Shown here: positions 49,387 to 57,748 of the stretch, piece after piece
How the letters are laid out: the number at the start of each line of letters is the position of its first letter
How positions within the stretch are numbered: position 1 is the stretch's first letter
DNA from: an uncultured Clostridia bacterium
GTDB taxonomy: Bacteria > Bacillota > Clostridia > Christensenellales > Aristaeellaceae
NCBI GenBank assembly: GCA_946407745.1
Contig: CAMJPQ010000009.1
Coordinates: forward strand, 1 to 62,532
Direction of reading: 5' to 3'
Length of the DNA: 62,532 nucleotides
Position numbers and translations under genes: made by a program
Notes under the pieces: model-generated
Database searches by the model: none
Seen by the model: the letters and a program-made list of their open reading frames with translations, nothing else
Told to the model about the DNA's origin: nothing

Positions 49387-50385
49387 ATGTACCAGGCAAA
49401 GGAAAACCGCTACAGTGAAATGGTCTACAACCGCTGCGGGCACAGCGGGCTGCTGCTCAGCGCCATGTCGCTCGGGCTGTGGCACAATTTCGGCAGCGCG
49501 GCGCCCTACACCAACATGGCCGAGATGGTGACCACCGCGTTCGACCTGGGCATCACCCACTTTGACCTTGCGAACAACTACGGCCCGGAGCCCGGCGCGG
49601 CTGAGGAAAACATGGGCCGCATCCTGCGGCGGGAGCTTGCCGGCTACCGGGATGAGCTCATTATCTCCACCAAGGCAGGCTACCTGATGTGGCCCGGGCC
49701 CTATGGCGACCACGGCTCCAAAAAGTACCTGATCGCGTCCCTCGATCAGAGCCTCAGGCGCATGGGGCTGGATTATGTGGACATTTTCTATCACCACCGT
49801 CCGGACCCGGATACTCCCATGGAGGAGACGGCTGCGGCGCTGGACCAGATTGTGCGCAGCGGCAAGGCGCTGTATGTGGGCGTATCCAACTACACACCGG
49901 AGCAGACAAAGAAGATGGCGGCGCTGCTGCGCCAGCTCGGCACCCCGCTGACGGTGCACCAGCCCCGCTACAACATGCTGGACAGGGCCTTCTTTGAGGA
50001 GCTGGAGCCCACACTGGCTGAGGAAGGCATCGGCTCGGTATGCTTCTGCCCCCTGGCGCAGGGCCTGCTGACCAACCGCTACCTGAGCGGGATCCCGAAG
50101 GACTCCCGGGCCGCTTCCGCCTCGCCCTTCTTGCAGGAGAACCGCATCACGCCGGAGCTGATCGAAAAGGTGCGCCGCCTGCAGGCTCTGGCGGAAAACC
50201 GCGGGCAGACACTGGCGCAGATGGCCACGGTGTGGGATCTGCGCAACACACTGACCTCGGTGATCCTCGGCGCGTCCCGCGCTTCGCAGATTGTGGAGAA
50301 TGTGCAGGCGCTTTCCCGCCGTGATTTCACACCCGACGAGCTCAGGGAGATCGACAGCATTCTCTACGGCGATGTGAGCGCCTGA
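49387..50385 (+). CDS. Aldo/keto reductase (YghZ-like)
   Basis: A 332-residue NADPH-dependent carbonyl reductase resembling L-glyceraldehyde 3-phosphate reductase. Typical features are SLGLWHNFG, TTAFDLGITHFDLANNYGPE with the catalytic Asp/Tyr, STKAGYLMWPGPYGDHGSKK, DIFYHHRPDPDTPMEETAAA, HQPRYNMLDR, and VWDLRNTLTSVILGASRASQ at the cofactor site. The GPYGDHGSRK-type loop is characteristic of the YghZ branch. It starts one base after the kinase stop with its own AAGGAGG site, so it is probably transcribed with the two-component system, though it has no obvious part in signalling. Confidence 0.93.
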   Translation: MYQAKENRYSEMVYNRCGHSGLLLSAMSLGLWHNFGSAAPYTNMAEMVTTAFDLGITHFDLANNYGPEPGAAEENMGRILRRELAGYRDELIISTKAGYLMWPGPYGDHGSKKYLIASLDQSLRRMGLDYVDIFYHHRPDPDTPMEETAAALDQIVRSGKALYVGVSNYTPEQTKKMAALLRQLGTPLTVHQPRYNMLDRAFFEELEPTLAEEGIGSVCFCPLAQGLLTNRYLSGIPKDSRAASASPFLQENRITPELIEKVRRLQALAENRGQTLAQMATVWDLRNTLTSVILGASRASQIVENVQALSRRDFTPDELREIDSILYGDVSA

Positions 50386-50391
50386 GCAAGC

Positions 50392-50420
50392 TTGACAAAT
50401 GATATTTCAGAAGGTATCAT
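50392..50420 (+). promoter_or_regulatory. Promoter of the coiled-coil foldase gene
   Basis: A perfect TTGACA (50392-50397) and TATCAT (50415-50420) are 17 bases apart, just after the aldo/keto reductase stop. Confidence 0.75.
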
Positions 50421-50459
50421 GCCTGCAGCGGATCCGCGGGATCCGGGAAGGAGACAAAG

Positions 50460-53159
50460 ATGAAGAATAAAAGGGTATTGATCACGGTCTGCGTGGTGGT
50501 TGTGGCCGCGCTGATCTGCGGGTGGTACTTTGGCATCAAGCAGCCGGCGGACGCGCTTGCTGCGGCAAAGAACGCCTACAGCGGCGCTGTGGACAACCTG
50601 AAGGCGGCCGTGGGTGATTACAATGGCGCTGTAAAGGCCTTCAACGAGAAGGCGGAGCAGATCAATAACGCTGTGGCCGAGGCAGCCGCGTATGCCGAAG
50701 AGGTCAAAGCATCCGGCGTGCTTGAGGGCGAAGCGGAGGACGGAAGCCTCGTGGACACCGCGAAGGCGGCCGTGGAGAAGCTGACGGCCTCTCTGAGCGA
50801 GCCGGTGGAAAAGCTGGACGAATATGTGTCAGATCATATGGAGATGGCGGAAAGCCGTTCTGCTGAGGAAGTAAAGCAGCTGACCGAAGTGGCTGCCCGC
50901 GATGCGGAGCAGCTTGCCGCAGAGGCTAAGACCCTGAGCGACAGGACAGCCGAGCTGGCGGTGCCGGACCTTGGCGCACTGCTGGAAGAGGCCAAAGGCG
51001 CGGTTGGCGCGGCAGCGGAGAGCGTGGGCCTGAAAACCGCTCTGAATGCCCGCGAGGAGCTTTCCGCCGCCTACCGGCAGGCCTATGATGCCTATACCGC
51101 CGTAAAGGACGCGTGGAATACTCACGCGGAGGAATACAATACAGACATGCGGCTGATGGGCGAGGCGGTTGAACGCGCCAGGGGGCTGCTGGAAAAGGAA
51201 ACAGAAGATCCGGCTGAGAAGGAAGCGCTGTCCGCGCTGGTCGAAAAGGCCGCCGCGGCAGTGAGGGAGCCGCTGGAGCTGGCGGAGGATATGGCCGACC
51301 AGCTGCAGGAGGAGACCGCGCCGGCTACGGCAGAGGCGGCCTCACAGGCGAACACCGCCCTGACGGAGGGCGCGGAGGCACTGCAGAGCGCTGCCGCGGC
51401 GCTGCAGGCAAAGCTGGATGAGGCAACAGCGGCGGAGAATGACACGAAGTCGCTGCTGCAGGAGCTGACCGCCGCCGCCGACGCGGCGGAAACCTCCGCG
51501 CTGCGCCGGGAAGCGCAGACGGCGCTGAATGCGGCGAAGGAGACCTACAGCGAGAGCCTGAAGGCCTATAACGACGCGGCCGCGGCCTGGAACGAGCTGG
51601 CGCAAAAGAACAACGAAAGTGTGGCGCAGCTTCAGGCGGCGCTGCAGACCGTGGAGTCCCTCGGCGCTGCGGAAGCGTCTGTGCAGAACGAAGCGCTGCT
51701 GGATGAACTGAAGGCCGCGGTGGAGGAAGGCAAGGCCGCACTGACCTCGCCCCTGGACGTGGTGACCGTATCGGACGACACGGCCTCGGCAATGACGGCG
51801 GCAGATACGGCTGTGCCCGAGGATCCGGCGGAAATTCAGGCGCAGGCGGCCACACTGACGGAAGAAAGCGGCAGCCTGAGGATACTGGCCGAGGCGCTGA
51901 AGGACAAGACTGCCACCACTGTGGCTGCGGACTACACCGGGCTGATTGACCGCATCAGGAGCGCCTACAGCGCGGTGCAGGCTGATGTTTATTTGGCGAA
52001 GGTCAACGGCGAGATCGTGACCAGGGCAGAGGTGGACGCCGAGTACGATTACCGCTACAGCTATTACACCAACCAGGGCTATCAGCTGACGGAGGCTGAC
52101 CAGGCCACGCTGAAGCAGATGGCGCTGCGCCTTTGCGTCAACAACAGGCTGCTCCTCCAGAAGGCGAAGGAGCTGGGCGAAGACCAGCTGACCGACGAGG
52201 AAATGGCCGAGGTGCAGAAGAGCAACGAGGAAATGTGGGCGCAGGCTGTTGCGAATTATATCAGCTACGCAACGACCGACGAACACACACCCACCGAGGA
52301 GGAGGCCTACGCCTACTACGCGGAGCGCGGCTTCACGGTGGACGGAACGCTCGCTTCCGCCATTGAGGAGAAGGTGACGAACCGCCAGGTACAGAAAATC
52401 ATCGGAGACGCTTCCGTGACTGACCTGGAGGTGCAGGAGGCCTACGACGCGCAGGTGGAGGCGGACAAGGCGAACTACGGCAGCTCCGTGTACCTCTATG
52501 AGATGATGACGGGCTACTATGGCCAGACCTCGCTGTACCGCCCCGAGGGGTACCGCGGCGTGACGCATATCCTGCTGCAGGTGGACGACGGGCTGATGAA
52601 CACCTACAAGGAGCTCGTGTCCCAGCTGGAGGCGCAGCAGGCCGCGACACAGACCGATCTGGAGGCTGCGGTGACCCCGGAGGACGTGGAAGCCGCGAAG
52701 GCGGCCATCATGGCCTCCGTGCAGCCCACGGTGGATGAGATCATGGCCAAGTTCAACGCGGGCACGCCCTTCTCTGAGCTGGTGGATGCCTACGGCACCG
52801 ACCCGGGCATGAATACCGAGCCGTACATGAGCCAGGGCTATGCCGTGCACGCGGAGAGCATTCGCTGGGATGAGGCCTTCAAGGAAGCCGCTATGTCCAT
52901 TCCGGAGATCGGCGGGGTCAGCGAGCCGGCGCTTGGCAGCTACGGTGTGCACATTGTGTATTACCTGCAGGACCTGCCCACGGCCGAGCCTCTGACAGAG
53001 GAGGTCAGGGCGCAGATTCAGGAGACGCTGCTGAACGAAAAGCAGAACGAGCTGTATGAGAGCACCCTCGGTCTGTGGCGCAGCGAGGCGGAGATCAGCT
53101 ACACCAGGGAGGCGGCTGATTATCAGCCTGCGGAGCAGGAGGAGACCCCTGCTGAGTGA
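50460..53159 (+). CDS. Giant coiled-coil parvulin-type peptidyl-prolyl isomerase (SurA/PrsA-like)
   Basis: An 899-residue anchored extracytoplasmic protein. One N-terminal membrane helix (about residues 5-24) is followed by about 480 residues rich in Ala, Glu and Lys with heptad-like repeats, predicted to form long coiled coils. From about residue 510 a SurA/PrsA-like chaperone part begins (VYLAKVNGEIVTRAEVDAEY). A parvulin domain lies at about 700-855, with GVTHILLQVDDG, FNAGTPFSELVDAYGTD, YMSQGYAVHA and ALGSYGVHIVYYL. Ordinary PrsA proteins have about 290-330 residues, so the coiled-coil part is exceptional. It probably folds exported proteins near the wall, and the rods may span it. Start ATG follows GGAGACAAAG. 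Confidence 0.88.
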   Translation: MKNKRVLITVCVVVVAALICGWYFGIKQPADALAAAKNAYSGAVDNLKAAVGDYNGAVKAFNEKAEQINNAVAEAAAYAEEVKASGVLEGEAEDGSLVDTAKAAVEKLTASLSEPVEKLDEYVSDHMEMAESRSAEEVKQLTEVAARDAEQLAAEAKTLSDRTAELAVPDLGALLEEAKGAVGAAAESVGLKTALNAREELSAAYRQAYDAYTAVKDAWNTHAEEYNTDMRLMGEAVERARGLLEKETEDPAEKEALSALVEKAAAAVREPLELAEDMADQLQEETAPATAEAASQANTALTEGAEALQSAAAALQAKLDEATAAENDTKSLLQELTAAADAAETSALRREAQTALNAAKETYSESLKAYNDAAAAWNELAQKNNESVAQLQAALQTVESLGAAEASVQNEALLDELKAAVEEGKAALTSPLDVVTVSDDTASAMTAADTAVPEDPAEIQAQAATLTEESGSLRILAEALKDKTATTVAADYTGLIDRIRSAYSAVQADVYLAKVNGEIVTRAEVDAEYDYRYSYYTNQGYQLTEADQATLKQMALRLCVNNRLLLQKAKELGEDQLTDEEMAEVQKSNEEMWAQAVANYISYATTDEHTPTEEEAYAYYAERGFTVDGTLASAIEEKVTNRQVQKIIGDASVTDLEVQEAYDAQVEADKANYGSSVYLYEMMTGYYGQTSLYRPEGYRGVTHILLQVDDGLMNTYKELVSQLEAQQAATQTDLEAAVTPEDVEAAKAAIMASVQPTVDEIMAKFNAGTPFSELVDAYGTDPGMNTEPYMSQGYAVHAESIRWDEAFKEAAMSIPEIGGVSEPALGSYGVHIVYYLQDLPTAEPLTEEVRAQIQETLLNEKQNELYESTLGLWRSEAEISYTREAADYQPAEQEETPAE

Positions 53160-53197
53160 CAGCGGATGCAAGAACCCCGTGACAACACAACAGGACA

Positions 53198-53230
53198 GCC
53201 GCCGGCAGGAATGCCGGCGGCACTGCTTTT
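53198..53230 (+). terminator. Terminator after the foldase gene
   Basis: GCCGCCGGCA and TGCCGGCGGC form a perfect 10-base-pair stem closed by a GGAA tetraloop, followed by ACTGCTTTT. Confidence 0.85.
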
Positions 53231-53274
53231 GCGGTTACCTGTGCGGGGAAATGGACCGTTTTCGCTGCAAACCC

Positions 53275-53303
53275 TTGCATTCGTGAGGACGTTGTTGTAT
53301 AAT
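53275..53303 (+). promoter_or_regulatory. Promoter of the T-box-serS unit
   Basis: TTGCAT (53275-53280) and a perfect TATAAT (53298-53303) are 17 bases apart. The transcript starts near 53310 and includes the whole T-box leader. Confidence 0.8.
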
Positions 53304-53314
53304 ACGCCCATCCG

Positions 53315-53526
53315 ATTGACGGGAAAGGCCGGGCATGTCTGCCCCTCAGAGAGCTGCCGGAAGGTGCGAGGCAGCGGGCGGCAGCTGGTGCTTCCACTCC
53401 CGGAGGAAAGCGGGGGAAACCCTGCGGGGCGCGCCCCGTACAGCGCAGACAAGGCCCGGCGTGAGCCGGGTGAACTGGGTGGCAACGCGAGCTTCTCGCC
53501 CCGGATAAGGGCGGGAAGCCTTTTAT
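53315..53526 (+). promoter_or_regulatory. T-box leader of serS
   Basis: A tRNA-sensing leader. The stem I region has the AGAGAGC element near 53350, and the T-box sequence GGGTGGCAACGCGAGC lies near 53477-53492. The terminator GCTTCTCGCCC/GGGCGGGAAGC (53491-53519) is followed by TTTTATT. A TCC triplet in the lower stem I region near 53395 could be the serine specifier. Uncharged tRNA-Ser would favour the antiterminator and allow serS transcription. The gap 53160-53550 contains only this leader, its promoter and the preceding terminator. Confidence 0.85.
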
Positions 53527-53550
53527 TGCAGACAGTAAGGAGGAAACATT

Positions 53551-54831
53551 ATGCTGGACATCAATCTTCTTCGCAATGACCCCGAGCTGGTACGGGAAAA
53601 CATCCGGAAGAAATTCCAGGATGCGAAGCTCCCGCTGGTGGACGAGGTGATCGCCCTTGACAGGGAAAACCGCGACACGATGAAGCAGGCTGACAGCCTC
53701 CGGAACCAGCGCAAGGTGCTCTCCAAGCAGATTGGCGCGCTGATGGGGCAGGGCAAGAAGGAGGAAGCCGAGGCGGTCAAGGCGCAGGTGAACGCCGCCG
53801 CGGAGGAACTGGCCGCGCTGGAAAAGCGCGAGGTGGAGCTGCAGGAGGAAATCCGCAAGCGGATGCTGGTCATTCCCAACATCATCGATCCGTCTGTGCC
53901 CATCGGCCGCAATGACACGGAGAATGTGGAAGTGCAGCGCTACGGCGAGCCTGTTGTGCCGGACTTTGAGATTCCCTATCATGTGGACATCATGGAGCGG
54001 CTCAGCGGCATTGACCTGGACAGCGCGAGAAAGACAAGCGGCAACGGCTTCTACTACCTCATGGGTGACATTGCCCGCCTGCATTCCGCCATCCTGTCCT
54101 ACGGGCGCGATTTCATGATCGACCGCGGGTTCACCTACTGCATTCCCCCGTACATGATCCACGGCAATGTGGTCAACGGTGTGATGTCCTTTGCCGAAAT
54201 GGAGAACATGATGTACAAGATTGAGGGGGAGGATCTCTACCTCATCGGCACCAGCGAGCACTCGATGATCGGCAAATTCATCGACACCATACTGGACGAG
54301 AGCCAGCTGCCGCAGACACTGACCAGCTACAGCCCCTGCTTCCGCAAGGAGGTCGGCGCGCACGGCATTGAGGAGCGCGGCGTGTATCGCATCCATCAGT
54401 TTGAGAAGCAGGAAATGATCGTGGTGTGCAAGCCCGAGGACAGCCCCATGTGGTTCGACAGGCTGTGGCAGAACACGGTGGACTTCTTCCGCACACTGGA
54501 TATCCCGGTGCGCACGCTGGAGTGCTGCTCCGGCGACCTGGCGGACCTGAAGGTCAAGAGCCTGGATGTGGAAGCGTGGAGCCCCCGCCAGCAGAAGTAT
54601 TTCGAGGTGGGCAGCTGCTCCAACCTGGGCGACGCGCAGGCGCGCCGGCTGCAGATCCGCGTCAAGGGCAGCGACGGTAAAAAATATCTTGCGCACACAC
54701 TCAACAACACCTGCGTGGCGCCGCCGCGCATGCTCATCGCCTTCCTGGAGAACAACCTGGAGCGCGACGGCCGCGTACGCATTCCGCAGGCGCTGCGCAT
54801 GTACATGGGCGGCAAGGAGTACATCGGATAA
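53551..54831 (+). CDS. serS: Seryl-tRNA synthetase
   Basis: Charges tRNA-Ser, and tRNA-Sec where present, with serine. The 426-residue class II enzyme starts MLDINLLRNDPELVRENIRK. Its N-terminal antiparallel coiled coil (about residues 30-105) grips the tRNA long arm. The core shows SGNGFYYLMGDIARLHSAIL, the motif 2 region SPCFRKEVGAHGIEERGVYR with IHQFEKQEMIV, and motif 3 NNTCVAPPRMLIAFLENN. Motif 2 in most bacterial SerRS reads FRxEAGxxGRDTRGxxRxHQF; here it carries GAHGIEERGVYRIHQF, a modest variant. The ATG follows AAGGAGG, 25 bases after the T-box terminator. Confidence 0.96.
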   Translation: MLDINLLRNDPELVRENIRKKFQDAKLPLVDEVIALDRENRDTMKQADSLRNQRKVLSKQIGALMGQGKKEEAEAVKAQVNAAAEELAALEKREVELQEEIRKRMLVIPNIIDPSVPIGRNDTENVEVQRYGEPVVPDFEIPYHVDIMERLSGIDLDSARKTSGNGFYYLMGDIARLHSAILSYGRDFMIDRGFTYCIPPYMIHGNVVNGVMSFAEMENMMYKIEGEDLYLIGTSEHSMIGKFIDTILDESQLPQTLTSYSPCFRKEVGAHGIEERGVYRIHQFEKQEMIVVCKPEDSPMWFDRLWQNTVDFFRTLDIPVRTLECCSGDLADLKVKSLDVEAWSPRQQKYFEVGSCSNLGDAQARRLQIRVKGSDGKKYLAHTLNNTCVAPPRMLIAFLENNLERDGRVRIPQALRMYMGGKEYIG

Positions 54832-54868
54832 AAGGGCATACCGCCGGAGCCCCCGCGCGGCATGAAGG

Positions 54869-54926
54869 AGGCTGCGCATACGCAGCCTGAACAGGGCGCA
54901 TGCCTCGGCATGCGCCCTGTTCGTTT
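54869..54926 (+). terminator. Tandem hairpins after serS
   Basis: AGGCTGCG-CATA-CGCAGCCT (54869-54888) is directly followed by a perfect 15-base-pair stem, GAACAGGGCGCATGC/GCATGCGCCCTGTTC, with a CTCG loop (54889-54922) and GTTTGGG. The second hairpin is the likely terminator; its T run is short. Confidence 0.7.
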
Positions 54927-54942
54927 GGGCGTGGAAAAGTAA

Positions 54943-54971
54943 TTGACAACCCCTGTTTCTTTCAGTATAAT
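54943..54971 (+). promoter_or_regulatory. Promoter of the LCP-Wzz-CpsD operon
   Basis: A perfect TTGACA (54943-54948) and a perfect TATAAT (54966-54971) are 17 bases apart: the best promoter in the window, about 47 bases before the LCP start. Confidence 0.88.
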
Positions 54972-55017
54972 CTATCTGTTTACATATGTCATTTTTTCGG
55001 CGGAAGGGGGCAAGCGG

Positions 55018-56052
55018 ATGGCTCATCATGAGCGCGAGGGGACACCGTCGCGCCGGAGAACCCTTTTTATGCTGCTGGCCCTGGTGGCTGCCTGGGTGAT
55101 TGTACTGGCCGGCATCCGACTGCTGGGCAACCTGGTTGAGGATCAGGACCGGCCCGCGGAGGTCAGCGGCGTGCTGGATGAACGCTTTCAGCCCTCGCTG
55201 GTCACCGAATGGCAGGGTAAAAACTACGCCTATCGGGACCACGAGCTGGAAAACGTGCTGGTCATCGGTGTGGACACCAAAGAGCTGAGCAGCGGAGAAG
55301 CCGGCTACCGCAACGGCGGACAGGCGGACTTCCTGCTGCTGCTCGTCAGGGACAAAACAGCCAACACGCTCAGCGCGCTGCAGCTGGACCGCGACACCAT
55401 CACACCAGTGCGGATGTACACAGTGCTCGGCCGCGAGGCGGGCGTGCGCAATGTGCAGCTGTGTCTGGCCCAGGCCTTCGGCAAAACGACGGCGGACGGG
55501 TGCGAGAACACCATATGGGCTGTAAGCAACCTGCTGGGCAGCATTCCGATTGACCACTACATCGCCATGACGATGGAGGGCATTTCCGCCTTCAACGACG
55601 CCATCGGCGGCGTCACGGTGACCATCGATGAGGACCTGACCGCTGCGGATCCGGCCTTTGTAAAGGGGGAAACGCTGAGGCTGACGGGCGCGCAGGCTGA
55701 GCACTTTGTGCGGGCCAGGCGCACCGTGTCCGACGGCACCAACGTATCCCGCATGAGTCGGCAGCGCATATACATCAGCGCGGCGCTTGCGCAGGTGAAG
55801 CAAAAGGTTTCGGAGAACAAAACCTTTGCGGAGGACGTTTTTAACAGTCTTCGCGGCTACATCACCTCGGACATGGGAAGCGGAGCGCTGGTGAACACTG
55901 TCTATGCCTGCTCGCAGTGTGACTGGCGCGGCATACAGAACACCAGCGGCGTGCACACCGTCGGCGAGAACGAGAAGATGCAGTTCTTCCTGGACGAGGA
56001 CGCGCTCGACGCGCAGCTGATCTCCCTGTTTTACACCCCTTGGAAGAACTGA
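55018..56052 (+). CDS. LCP (LytR-CpsA-Psr) family protein
   Basis: LCP proteins transfer undecaprenyl-linked glycopolymers such as capsule or teichoic acid to peptidoglycan outside the membrane. The 344-residue protein has a short basic N-terminus, one membrane helix (about residues 16-37) and an extracellular LCP domain. That domain shows VLVIGVDTKE, LSALQLDRDTITPV (the PRDT-equivalent), MEGISAFNDAIGGVTVTID and FVRARRTVSDGTNVSRMSRQ (the R-x-R...RMxRQ motif). The usual R-x-D before the first catalytic strand reads GQADF here, so one common arginine is missing. The ATG follows GAAGGGGG. It opens an operon with Wzz- and CpsD-like proteins. Confidence 0.88.
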   Translation: MAHHEREGTPSRRRTLFMLLALVAAWVIVLAGIRLLGNLVEDQDRPAEVSGVLDERFQPSLVTEWQGKNYAYRDHELENVLVIGVDTKELSSGEAGYRNGGQADFLLLLVRDKTANTLSALQLDRDTITPVRMYTVLGREAGVRNVQLCLAQAFGKTTADGCENTIWAVSNLLGSIPIDHYIAMTMEGISAFNDAIGGVTVTIDEDLTAADPAFVKGETLRLTGAQAEHFVRARRTVSDGTNVSRMSRQRIYISAALAQVKQKVSENKTFAEDVFNSLRGYITSDMGSGALVNTVYACSQCDWRGIQNTSGVHTVGENEKMQFFLDEDALDAQLISLFYTPWKN

Positions 56053-56087
56053 ACCACCTATGACTTTGTATGGAAGGATTTGAACAC

Positions 56088-56948
56088 ATGGCACAACGCG
56101 GCAATTACGCGGAGAACAATGATCAGGCTGTGGCCAATCTGGTCGGACAGGCGCTGCTTCTGTCCGGGCAGAACAGGAATGCCGCAGCAGACCGCGCGGA
56201 TGAGGACCAGGGCAGGGAAATCGACCTGGTGGCACTTTTCTGGCACGTTGTCGGAGAGATTCGCTGGGTGATACTGGCGGCCATACTCGGCACACTGGTG
56301 GCCGGCATCTATGCCTTCTTCTTCCATGTGCCGGTTTATTCAGCCACCTCCAAGCTGTACATCCTGTCAACGGGCGAATCGGTGGTGAACCTGTCTGATT
56401 TGCAGATCGGTTCCTCGCTCGCGAATGACTACACAGAGGTGTTCAAAACCTGGGAGGTGCACCAGATGGTGCGCGAGGGACTGGGCCTGGATCCCGCTGT
56501 GTACAGCTATGGCTTCATGCAGAGGAACCTGAGTATCTCTAACCCCACCAGCACGCGGCTGCTTTATATCACCTATAAGGACACCAACCGGGAGATGGCC
56601 GCGAACATTGCTAATGCCTATGCCGAAGCGGGGAAGAAGTTCATCGTGGATGTGATGAACACCAAGGAGCCGAGCAAGTTCTCCATGGCGCTGACCCCGT
56701 CCTCACCGACAGGCAGAGGAAAGACGACCTATGTGATTCTCGGCTTCCTCATCGGCACGGTGCTGGCCCTGGCGGTGCTGGTGGCCATGTTCCTGCTGGA
56801 TGACCGTCCGCGGACACCGGATGAAATCACCAAGGTGACCGGGCTGCCCGTGCTGGCTGTCATCCCCAAGGAGGAGGGCGCTGCGAAACGCCGCAGCTCA
56901 TCATCTTCTCACCATGGCGCTTCCGCGGGAAAGGGAGGCAGTAAATGA
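56088..56948 (+). CDS. Wzz/CapA-type polysaccharide chain-length modulator
   Basis: A 286-residue membrane protein with two helices at about residues 58-80 (WVILAAILGTLVAGIYAFFF) and 215-238 (TYVILGFLIGTVLALAVLVA). They flank an extracellular loop of about 130 residues, the layout of polysaccharide co-polymerases that partner CpsD-type kinases. EIDLVALFWHVVGEIRWVIL before helix 1 and DDRPRTPDEITKVTGLPVLA after helix 2 are typical. The start at 56088 follows AAGGA at ten bases; an ATG 18 bases earlier has none. The C-terminal tail is serine-rich. It overlaps the kinase gene by four bases. Confidence 0.9.
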   Translation: MAQRGNYAENNDQAVANLVGQALLLSGQNRNAAADRADEDQGREIDLVALFWHVVGEIRWVILAAILGTLVAGIYAFFFHVPVYSATSKLYILSTGESVVNLSDLQIGSSLANDYTEVFKTWEVHQMVREGLGLDPAVYSYGFMQRNLSISNPTSTRLLYITYKDTNREMAANIANAYAEAGKKFIVDVMNTKEPSKFSMALTPSSPTGRGKTTYVILGFLIGTVLALAVLVAMFLLDDRPRTPDEITKVTGLPVLAVIPKEEGAAKRRSSSSSHHGASAGKGGSK

Positions 56949-57667
56949 ATTACATTGAAATCGGCCAGATGCCTGAGCTGGACTATGCCAGCAACGAGGC
57001 GATGAACAGCCTTGCCACCAACCTTTCCTACTGCGGCGAGGAAGTGCGGGTCATCGGCGTGACAAGCCGGTTTGCCTCGGAGGGCAAGAGCTATATCTCC
57101 ATGAACCTGCTGCGCACCATCTCCTCACTGCAAAAGCGTGTGCTGCTGATTGACATGGACCTGCGCCGCTCCTCCATCGCTGCGCGGTATCACCTGCGCT
57201 TCCAGCAGGAAACACCGATGGGTGTCGCCCACTATCTGGCTGGCATGTGCGGCCTGGAGGATGTGATTTACGCGACTAATTTTCAGCGCGCGTTTTTCGT
57301 GCCCGTGGGGCGTGAGCTGAACAGCTCGCTGCAGCTGCTCAATTCACCCCGCATGCAGGAGCTGATGGACTTTGCCCGCGCCAATTTTGACCTGGTGCTG
57401 GTGGACACGCCGCCGGCCGGTGTGATTGCAGACGCCCTGGAAGTGGCGCGCTACTGCGACGGCGAGCTGATCGTGGTCAGCTACAACCGCGGCAGCCGCA
57501 GCGAAATTACGGAAATCAGCCGCAATATCGAGCACACGGGCTGCCGCGTGCTGGGCGTTGTGCTGAACCAGGTGGAGCTGAAGAGCTATACCAACCGCAA
57601 GTACTACTACAAGAGCGAGCGCTATTACAGCTATTATCACAAACAGTATAAAAAAGAACAGGTGTGA
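56945..57667 (+). CDS. CpsD/CapB-type tyrosine kinase
   Basis: A 240-residue BY-kinase that autophosphorylates a C-terminal tyrosine cluster and controls export of surface polysaccharide with its Wzz-like partner. The P-loop reads SRFASEGKSYI, keeping EGKS but with Tyr where Thr is usual. Walker A' is VLLIDMDLRRSS and Walker B is FDLVLVDTPPAG. The tail contains about ten tyrosines within the last 25 residues (KYYYKSERYYSYYHKQY). The start overlaps the previous gene in ATGA. No glycosyltransferase, flippase or polymerase genes follow, so this operon regulates a pathway encoded elsewhere. Confidence 0.92.
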   Translation: MNYIEIGQMPELDYASNEAMNSLATNLSYCGEEVRVIGVTSRFASEGKSYISMNLLRTISSLQKRVLLIDMDLRRSSIAARYHLRFQQETPMGVAHYLAGMCGLEDVIYATNFQRAFFVPVGRELNSSLQLLNSPRMQELMDFARANFDLVLVDTPPAGVIADALEVARYCDGELIVVSYNRGSRSEITEISRNIEHTGCRVLGVVLNQVELKSYTNRKYYYKSERYYSYYHKQYKKEQV

Positions 57668-57687
57668 TGTATGTCACCCTGCAGCCG

Positions 57688-57720
57688 CCCCTTTCCCGAT
57701 GCGGGAAAGGGGGTTGTTGT
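57688..57720 (+). terminator. Terminator after the CpsD-like gene
   Basis: CCCCTTTCCC and GGGAAAGGGG form a perfect 10-base-pair stem with a GATGC loop, followed by GTTGTTGT. Confidence 0.65.
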
Positions 57721-57748
57721 ACCACGAATGATATGACGAGGAGGCAGC

